Assembly: GCA_936450465.1 (NCBI GenBank)
Contig: OW388297.1
Span: 59,710,581-59,774,580, forward strand
Source of the DNA: Gibbula magus
Lineage: Eukaryota > Mollusca > Gastropoda > Trochida > Trochidae
DNA: 64,000 nucleotides
Reading direction: 5' to 3'
The notes beneath the pieces are model-generated. The model saw only the letters and a list, made by a program, of their open reading frames with translations, made no database searches and was not told where the DNA came from. Numbering within the stretch: position 1 is the stretch's first letter; every line of letters starts with the position of its first letter. Made by a program: the position numbers and the translations under genes. Positions 32,865-47,400 of this stretch are shown here, one piece after another.

Positions 32865-35800
32865 ATTGTTATTATCCGTTATTATTATTATTCTTTGTAC
32901 TTTTTTTGTCCAGAGCTTTCTGAAGTAACCACTTGGCCGATTTGCATGAAATTGTCAGGGATGATAGCATGTGACCCAACTTAGATTTTAACGAGTCACT
33001 TTTTGGAATTTCGACTTCTTTCGTGAGTTATCTCCCTTTGAAGTCAAAACTTTAAACCTTCATAGCTCGAATACTTATCAATAGATTTTCTTAAAACTTT
33101 CACCAAAATGTGCGCAACAACATTCCCCACAAAAAAAGTTAGTGACATTTTTTCGGCCGTATATATAGATTTTCTGCTATTTTGAAAAAACTGAATTTTT
33201 GGTGAACTTTCGCGGTTTTTAGGGTATGCGTCTAAGAAAACCTTCTCGTCCTTCAGTTTTATGAGTACATATACATATGATAGCTTATTTTAAAGATAAA
33301 TGAATTCTTCAGAGGGTTGTAGTTGTCGATTTTTTAATTTCATCCTAGAATTTTGATAATTCGTCATTGAACATGGTCATTTTTAAAAAGACCGAATTTC
33401 AGCCTCATGTTTAAAGGGGCATAACTCTGTAAGAAATTGAGATATGTGAAAGATTTTTATTGTCATCTGACCCACATACGTTACTTAACATTTCTATCAC
33501 AGATCTATATCATGTAAAAGTTGATAGTTAGGCCACAATTATCGCATTTGTCAAAATGTATGAAATTTCGTGATTTTGAAGACTTTTGAGGGGCATATTT
33601 TTCGAAGAATTTTAGATCTTAAACCACTAAGGATACCAACATGTTTAATAGCTTATGTTAAAGGAGAGATATCATTTTATTAAGGACAACAATTTTCAAG
33701 CATTTATTTGTCATACCTTACGTGTGACAAGTCATAGAACTTTGTCATTTTTCGAAAATCGCCATTTTCAGCAAAGTTCAAAGGATCATAACTGCTTAAC
33801 TATTTGAGATAATTTCATTCTATTTACACCTCCGGATACACAGTTTCAAGAACAACAACTTTTCAGTTGAACCCTTTCAGAAAAAAAGTTGATAGTTAAG
33901 CTCCGAACATCACAAACGTTCTCAAGGGGTTAAAATTTAAGCAATTTAGAGTATTTTCTTGAATATTCAGAAAACGATAACGTATTAATTATGTATGCAA
34001 TCTAAATGATGATTACATCCACTTAAGTGGAAATTAAAGCACAATATTTTCTATGTTGCAACTTAGTATGAAAATATTAACCATTTTGTCTTAAACGTGA
34101 GAAAGGTCATGGAGGGGTCACTTAATAAGCGAGTTTTCCAGTTTCAAAGGGTCATTGTCTTTGGGGATTTTTTGTAAAATAACTACTGAAGATAGAGACA
34201 TGTTTGATAGCATATTTTAAAGCAGAATAACTGGCGAATAAGCGTGAGTGCAACATGGAGTTCAAGGTCAAGCAGAAGTCTTGAAGACCTAAGTATTGCC
34301 TTGGCAATCCTAGTTAGGTCTTCAAGACTACGTCTGGAAGACCTATTGTTATTATCCTGGTTCTTCATTATTATTATTCTTTGTACTTTTTTTGTCCAGA
34401 GCTTTCTGAAGTAACCACTGGGCCGATTCACATGACATTTTCAGGGATGATAGCCTGTGACCCAACTTAGATTTTAACGAGTCACTTTTTGCATTTTCGA
34501 CTTCTTTCTTGAGTTATCTTCCCTTGAAGTCAAAACTTTAAACCTTCATAGCTCGAATACTAATCAATATATTTTCTCAAAACTTTCACCAAAATGTGGG
34601 CAAGAACATTCCCCATCAAAAAGGTTAATGACATTTTTTCGGCCGGCAGAATAGATTTTTTGCTATTTCGAAAAAACTGAATTTTTGGTGAACTTTCGCG
34701 GTTTTTAGGGTATGCGTCTAAGAAAACCTTCTCGTCCTTCAATTTTTTGAGTACAGCTACATATGATAGCTTATTTTAAAGATAAATGAATTCTTCAGAG
34801 GGTTGTAGTTGTCGATTTTTTAATTTCATCCTAGAATTTTATTAATCCGTCATTGAACATGGTCATTTTTAAAAAGACCGAATTTCGGGCTCATGTTCAA
34901 AGGGGCATAACTCTGTAAGAAATGAAGATATTTCAAATATACGTATTTCCATGTGATCACAATGCGTTACTTAACATTTCCATAACAGATCTATATCATG
35001 TAAAAGTCGATATTTAGGCCACAATTATCGCATTTGTCAAAATGTATGATATTTCGCGATTTTGAGAACTTTTGAGGGGCATATTTTTAGAAGAATTTTC
35101 GATCGCAAACAACTGAAGATACAAACATGTTTAATAGCTCATTTTGAAGGAGAGTTATCATGTCATTAAGGACAATAACTTTCAAGCATGTGTCTTTCAT
35201 AGTTTACGTCTGACAAGTCATAGAAGATTGTAATTTTTCGAAAATCGCCATTTTCAACAAAATTGAAAGGTTCATAACTGCTTAACTTCTTATGCTATTG
35301 ACATTTTACATACACCTCCGTATGCACAATTTCAAGAAGAAAAACCTTTATGTTGACTGCTTTCATCAAAAAGTTGATAGTTAAGCCTCGAACATCGCGA
35401 ACGATGTCTAGGGGTACGAAAATGAGCATATTTGAGTATTTTCCTGAATATTCAGAAGAACATATCGTATTAATTATGTATGCAATCTTAATGATGATAT
35501 CATCTACTAACGTGGAAATCAAAGTATAACATCTCCTATGTTACACCCTATTATGAAAATGTTGACAGTTTTGTCTTAATCGTGAGAAAGATCATGTAGG
35601 GGTCCATTAATATGTAATTTTTCCATTTTCAGAGGGTCATTGTCTTTGGAGAATTTTTGTAAAATAACTACTGAAGATAGAGATATGTTTGAAAGCTCAT
35701 TTTAAAGCAGAGAAACTGGTGCATAAGCGAGAGTCAAACATGGAGTTCAAGGTCAAGCAGAAGTCTTGAAGACCTAAGTATTGACGCGTCAATCCTAGTT

Positions 35801-37338
35801 ATTATTATTATTATTATTATTCTTTGTACTTTTTTTGTCCAGAGCTTTCTGAAGTAACCACTGGGCTGATTTGCATGAAACTTTCAGGGCTGATAGCCTG
35901 TGACCCAACTTAGATTTTAACGAGCCACTTTTTGGATTTTCGACTTCTTTCGTGAGTTATCTCCCTTTGAAGTCAAAACTTTAAACCTTCATAGCTCGAA
36001 TACTAATCAATATATTTTCTCAAAACTTGCACCAAAATGTGCGCAACAACATTCCCTATCAAAAAGGTTAATGTCATTTTTTCGGCCGTATATATAGATT
36101 TTTTGCTATTTCGAAAAAACTGATTTTTTTGTGAAATTTCGCGGTTTTTAGGGTATGCGTCTTTGCAAATGTACTCCTCCCTCAGTTTTATGTTTACAGC
36201 TATGTATGATAGCTTATTATGAAGATAAATGAATTGTCAAGAGGGCTCTTGTGGCCGAATTTTGAATTTCATCTTGGAATTTCAGTTATCTCCCCTTGAA
36301 CATGGTCCTATTTTAAAAGTTCGAATTTCGGCATCATGTTCAAAGGGACGTAACTCTGTTACAAATAAAGATACGTCAAATTTACTTATTGCAATCGGAT
36401 ACAGATACATTACCTAACATTTCTGTTTGAGATCTTTATCATGTAAAAGTTGATAGTTTAATCACAAAATCATCATTTGCCCAAAGATGTGAAATTTTGT
36501 GATTTTGAGAACTTTTGAGGGGCATATTTTTAGAAGAATTTTCGATCGCAAACCACTGAAGATACAAACATGTTTAATAGCTCATGATGAAGGAGAGATA
36601 TCATTTTATTAAGAACAATAACTTTCAAGCATGTTTCTGTCATAGTTTACGTGTGACAAGTCATAGAAGATTGTCATTTTTCGAAAATCGCCATTTTCAA
36701 CAAAGTTGAAAGGTTCATAACTGCTTAACTTCTTATGCTATTGACATTGTACATACACCTACGTATGCACAAATTCAAGAAGAAAAACTTTTATGTTGAC
36801 CGCTTTCATCAAAAAGTTGATAGTTAAGCCTCAAACATCGCGAGTGATGTCTAGGGGTACGAAAATGAGCATTTTTGAATTTTTTTCTTAATATTCAGAA
36901 CTGCATAACGTATTAAATATGTATGCAATCTTAATGATGATATCATCTACTTATGTGGAAATCAAAGTATAACATCACCTATGTTACACCTTATTATGAA
37001 ATTGTTGACTGTTTTGTCTTAATCGTGAGAAAGATCATGTAGAGGTTCATTAATAGGTGATTTTTCCATTTTCAGAGGGGTACCTTCTTTGGAGAATTTT
37101 TGTAAAAAAACTACTAAAGATAGAGACATGTTTGATAGCTCATTTTAAAGCAGAGAAACTGATGAATAACCGAGAGTCCAACATGGAGTTCTAGGTCAAG
37201 CAGAAGTCTTGAAGACCTAAGTATTGCCTGTGGCAATCCTAGTTTCTTATTATTATTTGCACGTTTTTGGTGCGCGCCACTGTGACGTAACGGCTGAACC
37301 GATTTGCATGACGTTTTCAAGGATTGTAGCCTGTTAAA

Positions 37339-37468
37339 TGATCCTTAAGTTAACCAATTGTGATTGTATTTTGTATTACATGTAATCTGTGACAGTTAAT
37401 TGCCATTCATGTACACGAGCTCTGTCATGATACAAAATGAATTCCTTTCGAGGTATTAAGTTTTTATT
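37339..37468. other. 130-bp unique spacer inside the array
   Basis: After a 94-bp 5' fragment of a unit (37,245-37,338) comes non-repeat sequence containing an ATTGTATTTTGTATTACATG stretch, then a complete unit begins at 37,469 preceded by TTATT. This shows that at least one unit inserted as a discrete element rather than by simple tandem amplification. Confidence 0.6.
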
Positions 37469-40400
37469 AGGTCTTCAAGACTACGTCTGGAAGACCTATT
37501 GTTATTATCCGTGTTCTTCATTATTATTATTCTTTGTAATTTTTTTGTCCGGAGCTTTCTGAAGTAACCACTGGGCCGATTCACATGACATTTAAAGGGA
37601 TGATAGCCTGGGACCCAACTTAGATTTTACCGAGTCACTTTTTGCATTTTCGACTTCTTTCTTGAGTTATCTCCCCTTGAAGTCAAAACTTTAATCCTTC
37701 ATAGCTCGAATACTAATAAATATATTTTCTCAAAACTTTCACCAAAATGTGGGCAACAACATTCCCCATCAAAAAGGTTAATGTCTTTTTTTCAGCCGGC
37801 AGAATAGATTTTTTGCTATTTCGAAAAAACTGAATTTCGCGTGCAATTTCGCAGTTTTTAGGGTACGCGTCTTTGAAAATCTTCTCCTAAATCAGGGAAA
37901 TACATACAGCTATATATGATAGCTCATATATAAGCTGAATACCTGCTCCATTGCGTGCTGTGGGCCGAATTTAGAATTATGACCTGTAATTTGAGTTATC
38001 GGCCCTTGAATATTGTCCCTTTTTAAATGTTCCTTTTTCGACTGCATGTTCAAAGGGGCGTACCTCTGTTAGAAATTAACTCATGTCAAAGTTATATACT
38101 GCAATCTCTTTATAATAACCATCTCAACACTTCCATTACATATCATTATCATGTAAAAATTGATAGTTTAGGCACAATTTGGACATATTCCCGAAAATGT
38201 AAAATGTTTGGATTTTGAGACTTTTCGAGGGGTACTTTCTTTGTAGAATTTTCCATTGTACACCACTGAAGATACAATTATGTTTAATATATCATCGTGA
38301 AGTAGAGGTGTCCTTTATTAAGGTAAATTAATTTCAAAAATTGTTCTGTCATAGTTTGTGTGTGACAAGTCATAGAAGATTGCCATTTTTCAGAACTCGC
38401 CATTTTCAGCCATGTTTAAAGGATTATTACTGCTTAACTTCTTACGCTATTGAAATTTTGCATACACCTACTTATGCACAATTTCAAGAACAACAACTTT
38501 TATGTTGACCGCTTTCATCAAAAAGTTGATAGTTTAGCCTCGAACATCGCAAACGATGTCTAGGGGTCCAAATTTAAGCATTTTGGAGTATTTTCTTGAA
38601 TATTCAGAGCAGCATAACGCATTAATTATGTATGCAATCTAAATGATGATTACATCTTCTTAAGTGGAAATTTAAGCACAACATTTTCTATGTAACACCT
38701 TAGTATGGAAATATTAACCATTTTGTCTTAATCGTGAGAAATGTAATGTAGGGGTCCATTAATAAGCGATTGTTACATTTTCAGAGGGTCATTGTCTTTG
38801 GAGAAATTTTTAAAAAAAACTACTGAAGATAGAGACATGTTTGATAGCTTGTTTTAAAGCAGAGAAACTGGTGAATAACCGAGAGTCCAACATGGAGTTC
38901 AAGGTCAAGCAGAAGTCTTGAAGACCTAAGTATTGACGTGTCAATCCTAGTTTCTTCTTTATTATTTGTACGTTTTTTTGTGATCGCGATTCTGAAGTAA
39001 CGGCTCAACCGATTTGCACGAAATATTCAGGGATAATAGCCTGTAACGAAAAAACTAGCCTTGTACGTCGGCCGCATTTTGATTTTCGACTTCTGTCTTG
39101 AGTTATCTCCCCTTGAAGTCAAAACTTTAAACCTCAATAGCTCGAAATCTAATCAAGATATTTTTTATAAAACTTTCACCAAAATGTGGGCACAAACATT
39201 CCCCATCGATTAGGCCTATAGCGATTTTCGGCCGTTATAATAGATTTTTTGCTATTTCGAAAAAACTGAAAATTGTGTGAACTTTCGCGGTTTTCAGGGT
39301 ACGCGTCTTTAAAAATCTTCTCCTAAATCACGGCAATACATACAGCTATGTGTGATAGCTCATCTGAAAGCTAAATGAATGTACAAAAACATGATCTTTT
39401 CCGAATTTTGAATTTCGTCCTCCAATTTCAGGAATATGCCCTTGAATATGGGCCTTTTTGAAAAAGGCGTTTTTCGGATGGATGTTCAAAGGGGCATAAC
39501 TTTGTTACAAATGAAGTTATGTCAAAGTTACTTATTACTGTCTCTTTCATATAACTAGTTAAACAATTCCACAATATATCATTATCATGTAAAAGTTGAT
39601 AGTATCGACACAATTTGGACGTTTTCCAAAATAAGTAAAATTCTGTGATTTTGAGACCTTTCGAGGGGTATATTCTTTGAAGATTTTTCGATTGTAAACC
39701 ACTAAAGGTACAATTATGTCTAATACCCCAAGTTGAAGCAAATACGTCATTTATTAAGAACAATAAATGTCAAGCTTGTATCTGTCATACTTTACGTGTG
39801 ACAAGTCATAGAACATTGTCATTTTTCGAAAATCGCCATTTTCAGCAAAGTTCAAAGGATTATAACTGCTTAACTAATCAATATAATTAAATTATAGTTA
39901 CAACTTCGCATGCACAAATTCAAGAGCAACAACTTTTCTGTTGAACACTTTCATCAAAAAAGTGATAGTTAAGCTCCAAACATCGAAAATGTTGTCTTGG
40001 GGTCCAAATTGTAGCATTTTTGAGTATTTTCTTGAATATTCAGATGAATATAACGCATTACCTATGTATACAATCTTAATGATGATTACATGTACTTAAG
40101 TGGAAATTAAAGCACAACATTTTCTATGTTGTACCTTAGTATGAAAATATTAGCTATTTTGTATTAATCGTGAGAAAAATCATGTAGGTGTCCACTAATA
40201 AGCGAATGTTCCATTGTCAGAGGGTCATTGTCTTTGGAGAATTTTTGTAAAATAACTACTGAAGATAGAGACATGTTTGATAGCTCATTTTAAAGCAGAG
40301 AAACTGATGAATAACCGAGAGTCCAACATGGAGTTCTAAGTCAAGCAGAAGTCTTGAAGACCTAAGTATTGCCTGTGGCAATCCTAGTTATTATTATTAT

Positions 40401-43400
40401 TATTATTACATAAACTAGCCCTGTACTTTCGCCGATTTTTGATTTTCAACTTCTTTCATGAGTTATCCCCTCTTGAAGTCAAAATGTCAAACCGCAATAG
40501 CTCGAAAACTATTGAAGATAGTTTCATAAAACTTTCACCAAAATGTGGCCAACAACATTCCCCATCGATTAGGCATATAGCGGTGTTCGGCCGGCAGAAC
40601 AGATTTTTGGGTATTTCGAAAAAACTGAAAATTGTGTTAATTTTCGCAGTGTTGAGGGTACGTGTCTTTGAAAATATTTTTCTCAATAACGGCAATACAT
40701 ACATCTATATGTGATAGCTCATATTGAAGCTAAATGAACTGTGCACAAACGTTCGACGCCCGAATTTTGAATTTTGCGCTAGAACGTTCGTAATCGGACC
40801 TGGAAAATCATCTTTTTTTAAAAAGTGTGTTTTTTGGCTCTATGTTCAAAGGGGCATAACACTGTTACAAATTATCTTACATTTGTATGTCGAAGTTATT
40901 TATTGCAAACTCTTTAATATATCCAGCTTAACAATTCCATAACATATCATTATCATATAAAAATTTATTGTTTCGGCACAATTTGGACGTAATCGCCAAG
41001 AAGTTAAATTTTGTGAATTTTAGCAATTTCCAGGGGTATATCCTTTGGACAATTATTGATCATGAACCAATAAAGATAGGAAGACTTTTAATAACTAATT
41101 TTGATTAGGAAACGCCATTTATTACGGAGAATATTTTTCGAGCACGTATCTCTCATAGTTTATATGTGACAAGTCATAGAAAATTGTCAGTTTTCGAAAA
41201 TCGCCATTTTTAGCATAGTTGAAAGAGTCATAACTGCATAACTAATTAAGATATAAAAATTGTATTGACACCGTCGGATGCACAATTTCAAGAACAACAA
41301 CGTTTCTATTGAACCCTTTCATGAAAAAGTTAATAGTTAAGCTCTGAACATCGCAAAGGTTGTTTTGGGGTCAAACTTCAAACATTTTTTAGTATTTTCT
41401 TTAACATTCAAATTAAAAAAACTCATTACTTATGTATGCAATCTTAATGATGATAACATCTCCTGAAATGGAAATTATAGCACAACATTTTCTATGTTAC
41501 ACCTTAGTATGAAAATGTCTGTCAACTGAACTGGTGCACTACGAAGCCAGATTTTGGATTTTCGACTTCTTTCGCGAGTTATCTCCCCATGAAGTCAAAA
41601 TTTATACCTTAATATCACGAGAACTTATCAATATATTTGCACAAAACTTTCACCACTATGTGGGCAACAACATTCCTCATCGATTAGGCCTATAGCGATT
41701 TTCGGCCGTTATAATAGATTTTTTGCTATTCAATTGAAAATAAAGATTGGGTGAACTTTCGCGGTTTTGAGGGTACGAATCTTTGAAAATATTCTCCTAA
41801 TTCACGGCAATACATACAGCTATATGTGATAGCTCATTTTGAAGATAAATGAATTCCTGAGAGGACTGTTTTGTCCGCATTTTGAATTTCTTCCTAGAAC
41901 TTTTAAAATATGTCCTTGAACTTGGTCATTTTTAAAAAGTGCGTTTTTCTACTATATGTTCAAAGGGACATAACTCTGTTACTAATAAAGTTATTTCGAA
42001 GTTACTGATTGTCCTGTCTTTCTTTTAATTAGTGTAACAATTTCATAACATATCATTATCTTATAAAAGTTGTAGAATTGTTAATCTTAAACCACTGACG
42101 ATACCATTATGTTTCATAGCTCATTTTGAATTAGAGATGTCATGTATTAAAGGCAATAAATTTCAATCATGTGTCTGTCATAGGTCACGCGTGACTGGTC
42201 ATAGAATATTGTCATTTTTCGAAAGTCGCCATTTTCAGCAAAGTTCAAAGGCTCACAACTGCTTTACTAATTTAATATCTAAATTTTATTTACAGCTCCG
42301 GATGCACAAATTAAAAAACAACAACTTTTTTGTTGAACCTTTTCATCAAGAAGTTAATAGTGAAGCTCCGAACATCGCAAACGTTCTCAAGGGGTCAAAA
42401 TTTAAGCAATTTAGAGTATTTTCTTGAATATTCAGAAAAAGATAACGCATTAATTATGTATGCAATCTAAATGCTGATTGCATCTATTTAAGTGGAAATT
42501 AAAGCACAATAGTATGTATGTTGTAACTAAGTAAGAAAATATTAACCATTTTGTCTTCATCGTGAGAAAGTTCATGTAGGGGTCAATTAATAAGCGATTT
42601 TTCCATTTTCAGAGGGTCATTGTCTTTGCAGAATTTTTGTAAAAAAACTATTGAGGATAGAGACATGTTTTATAACTCGTTTTAAAGGGAAGAAACTGAG
42701 GCATAATCGAGAGTGCAACATGGAGTTCAAGGTCAAGCAGAAGTCTTGAAGACCTAAGTATTGCCTTGGCAATCCTAGTTTCCTGTTATTATTATTTGTA
42801 CGTGTTTTGTCCCCCCGATTCTGAAGTAACGGCTGAACCGATTTGCACGAAATTTTCAGGGATAATAGCCTCTAACAAAAACTAGCCTTGTACGTCGGCC
42901 GAATTTTGATTTTCGACTTCTTTCTTGGGTTATCTCCCCTTGAAGTCAAAACTTTAAACCTTAATAGCTCGAAATCTAATGAAGATATTTTCATAAAACT
43001 GTCACCAAAATGTGGGCAACAACATTCCCCATCGATTAGGTTTTCGGCCAGCAGAATAGATTTTTTTCTATTTTCAAAAAACTGAAAATGTTGTGCAATT
43101 TCGCGGCTTTTAGGGTATGCGTCTTTGAAAATGTACTCCTCCTTCAATTTTAACAGTACAGCTATTTATTATAGCTTATTTTGAAATGAATTGTTAAGAG
43201 TGCTCTTGAGGCCGAATTTTGAATTTCGTCCTAGAATTTCGGTTATCTCCCCTTCAACATGGTCCTTTTTTTAAATTTCGAATTTCGGCATCATGTTCAA
43301 AGGGACGTAACTCTGTTACAAATAAAGATACGTTAAAGGTACTTATTGCAATCGGATGCAGATACATTACCTTACATTTCTGTTTTAGATCTTTATCATG

Positions 43401-44149
43401 TAAAAGTTGATAGTTTAATCCCAAATTTATCATTTGCCCAAAAGATATGAAATTTCGTGATTTTGAGAACTTTTGAGGGGCATATTTTTAGAAGAATTTT
43501 CCATCGCAAACCATTGAAGATACAAACATGTTCAATAGCTCAATCGAAGGAGAGATATCAGTTTATTAAGGACACTAACTTTCAAGCATGTGTCTGTCAT
43601 AGTTTACGTGTGACAAGTCATAGAAGATTGTCATTTTTCGAAAATCGCCATTTTCACCAAAGTTGAAAGGTTCATAACTACTTAACTGATTAAGATATTG
43701 AAATTTTATATACACCTTCTTATGCACAATTTCAAGAAGAACACTTTTTATGTTGACCGCTTTCATCAAAAAGTTGATAGTTAAACCTCGAACATCGCCA
43801 GCGATGTCTAGGGGTCCGAAAATGAGCATTTTTGAATATAACATCTCCTATGTTACATCTTATTATGAAAATGTTGACCGTTTTGTCTAAATCAAGATGT
43901 CTTAAATGGAGGATTTTTGTAAAAAAAACTACTGAAGATAGAGACCTGTTCGATAGCTCGTTTTAAAGCAGAGAAACTGATGAATAACCGAGAGAGACAT
44001 GGAGTTAAAGGTCAAGCAGAAGTCTTGAAGACCTAAGTATTGCCTGTGGCAATCCTAGTTATTATTATTATTATTTGTACTTTTCTTGTGCGCCGTGTAC
44101 AGCAAAATTGACTGCACCAATATCAATGAAACTTTTTTTTTATTATTTT

Positions 44150-44180
<31 letters not shown>

Positions 44181-44433
44181 AAATTTTTTTCTTTCTTTTG
44201 TACAGTACACAACATTGGAAATTGGTAGACATTTCATTCAGTCACAAAACATGTTTTCCCAACTTTAAACAAATAAAGATATAAGATAAAAAGTAACGTA
44301 AAGTAGAGAGAAAGAGAGAGAGAGAGAGAGAGTGAGAGAGAGAGAGGGAAGGGTAGGAAAAGGAAAGTATAAGAGGTAGGGAGGAGGTGAGTATGTATAT
44401 GGACAGTATTACATAAGATTGGTTTGGTTTGCA

Positions 44434-47400
44434 TCAGTGCCATTGCAAGGGGGCCCATTTTTGGGCAAATTCACTTGGGTCTTTTGAATTAAATTTTTCA
44501 AAGTTATAGTAATGCCTTATTTGAGAAAATAGTTGGACAAATGAGGGAGTGGTGTTACTATATTGACAATTTTGTATGTAACGTTTTGTTATTATAAAAA
44601 TGTGATTTTCCAGAATATTCAAGTTTGGATCACCAAGGAGGAAATTTTTCCTGTTTAAGCATAATTTTAGACAAGTTTTACTTTCATACCAGCTACTGAG
44701 TTCGTTCCTTTTCGACAAGAAAAAAATAAATGTTCAAGTGTTTCATTTTCAGATTGGCAAAGTGTACATAGGTTATTTTCAGACAAACCTATTTTGTAAA
44801 GAAAAGATTTTGTTGGTATGATGCGATGGGCAAGTTTATACTGGAAATTTCGTGACTTACTGTCCGTCACAGAGTTTCGTATTGATGTAAAACTTTCAGA
44901 AAGATTAATGTCTGACATGTCTGAATCTAATTTGGAGTTCCATTTTGCTGTTAGATCTCGAAGGGTACAAATGCCACCTGATGTACGGAGAAGTTTATAG
45001 AGAAATTTACAATCTGATGAAGCAGTAATGTCACTTAGGATCTTGCAATAGATAGATGTATTTGTTCTATTAACCTGAACGCCCTTTGAAAGTTTAATCC
45101 ATGATTTGGGTATCAAACCAATCAGTTTGAAATATGTAATAAAATTGCATTCAAATCGAAGTCATGTTTCAAGGCATTAAATTCTTTAAGGTGTCCAGAG
45201 TCCGTCATCAGATCTCGAATGTATCTTATTCCACATTGGTGCCATTTATAATAGGTTTTAAAATCATCAATAGGGAGATAACTCATGAATGGTAGATTTC
45301 TGAATTCATCAATATTCTCAATTTCAAAGGTTTGCAGATTATTATATATAGTTAGAACATCTTTCCAGAAACCATTCTTAATATGTTTAACTAACCTTTT
45401 TAATTGATCTTTTGGGAAGTTCAAGATGTTGATATTTTCTGGGTTTACCATTGAACATCTGGCTTAGTGTTGCCATAATCCATCTTTTTGAGTCATACGC
45501 TTAATCCATTTCAATTTCATGTATTTACAAAAAGCTTCAACGTCAAGCATGCCAAGTCCTCCTTCTGAATAATCATTCATCAGCATCCGTCTTTTTATTT
45601 TATCTCTTTTTCAATTCCATATGAACTTAAACAGAATTGTATTTAGTGATTTAAAGAACGCTTTGTCCGGCATTGGAAGGGCTGAAAATAAATGTGTAAA
45701 TAATGGAATAATTTGGGACTTGATAATTGTAATTTTGCCATTTAATGTTAATGAGCGTTTTGACCAAGAGAAGCAAATTTTTCTTGTTTTGTCAATTTGT
45801 TTGTCAAAATTCAAGGGGATAATTTGTTTTAAGTCAGTTGAAAACATTATCCCTAGGATCTTGAAAGGTTCTTTAGACCACTGAAGGGGTAGATGGGGGC
45901 ATAGTTGTTCATTTGAATTATTTTTTGAACCAAACCAAACAGCCTTGGTCTTGTCACAATTTACCTTTAAACCAGATGCAAAAGCGAAGTCTCGTAGCGT
46001 TTCGATAAGTTATATTAAACCCTCTTGTGTTCCTTCTAGAGTGAAGTTCGCGTCGTCAGCGTATTGAAAAGTTAAATATTCAACGCCATGGACATCTATA
46101 CCTTTTAACCGGATATTATTCTTGATGGAGATGGATAATAATTCTATACAAACGATAAATAGATATGGGGAGATGGGGTCGCCTTGTCTACAGCCTCTTT
46201 CAAGTTTGAAATAATTTGAAATATGCCCTGTACTTATAATTGCGCTATTACTATTACATTGAAACAATTTTATCCAGCGTCTGAGAATTGGACCAAAATT
46301 AAATGCCTCCAATGCTCTATCTATAAAATTCCACTCTACATTATCAAATGCTTTTTCAAAGTCTACAGTTATAAGCAGTCCTGGTTTTTTATGTATTCAC
46401 AATAATTCATAATATCGTATAATATTCTTGTATTTTCTCCAATGAAACGGTCCTTAAGAAATCATGTTTGTGTTTCATTAATTATATTTGGAAGGACATT
46501 CTTCATCCTATTTGCTATTACTCCAGACGATATTTTATAGTCCACATTTAATAAAGTTATTGGTCGCCAGTTCTTGAGATATCGCCTGTCTCTATTTTCT
46601 TTTGGAATACAAGTTATTATACCCTGATTTTGAAAAGTTGACAAAGTTCCAGTATCGAAAGCATAAATTATAGATCTGAGGAGAATAGGTCCGATATCTA
46701 CCCAGAAAAACTTATAGAATTCTGCTGGAAAGCCGTCTGATCCCGGACTCTTTCGATTTTTCATACATTTTAGAACAAGTGCACATTCGTGTAGGGTAAT
46801 TGGACCTTCACAGCTGTTTCTCTCGTTTGGATTTAATTTGATGTCAACATTTGTAAATTGACGTGCATAGTCTTCCCACTTTGCGTCATGCTGGGTAGTA
46901 TATAGGTTTTTGTAGAATTGTGAAGTTTCATGAACTATGTCATTAGTACCAGTCACACTCTTACCATTTGAGTCGATTATTTCATTCATATGCTTATTTA
47001 TATAATTTCTCTTCTCAAGATTGAGGAAATATTCTGTATTTTTTTCACCTTCTTCGTACCATTTTGCTTTACTTCGAAATATAATTACTTTTATTTTTTC
47101 TGTACGAATGGTTTCTAATCTTTCTTTTTTAACGTTCAATTCATTAAGAGTGTCATTAGAGAGCGTGTCATAGTTTGATTCAAGCTTATTTATATAATTT
47201 TCCAGTGTCTGTTCTTCTTTGTCAAAAGATTTCTTTTGTTTTATTGTATATGTTATTGTCTCACTTCTAATTTTCATTTTTAGCATTTCAAATACGAACT
47301 GGTCGTTCATTTTGAAAGTCATATTGTCGAGATCATCAGTATTTCCCGATGTCTTGATTTCATTCAAAGTATTTTTTTATAGTTTCTTTTATTGTACCTA

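Larger units (their letters stand above)
32738..44133 (+). repeat. Head-to-tail array of about nine 1.48-kb units (Helentron-like non-autonomous element)
   Basis: Unit ends are fixed by a shared 3' end GTCTTGAAGACCTAAGTATTG, then a short hairpin and CCTAGTT, at 34,315, 35,800, 37,244, 38,952, 40,389, 42,780 and 44,060. Units with a complete 5' end (32,836-34,315; 34,316-35,800; 37,469-38,952) are 1,480-1,485 bp. Others lack the first about 45 bp (35,801-37,244; 38,953-40,389), are truncated (37,245-37,338; 40,390 to about 41,515; about 41,530-42,780) or deleted internally (42,781-44,060); the last (44,061-) is cut by an L1-like LINE. The 5' end is a 29-nt imperfect palindrome, and AGGTCTTCAAGACT at the 5' end is the inverse of AGTCTTGAAGACCT near the 3' end. 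No protein-coding frame is shared between units. Assignment to Helentron/HINE is by architecture only. Confidence 0.85.

Noticed and set aside
32738..44060. CRISPR or satellite array
   Set aside because: Units are 1.48 kb with element-like ends, unique spacers and truncations; neither the short repeat/spacer pattern of CRISPR nor the uniformity of a satellite is present.
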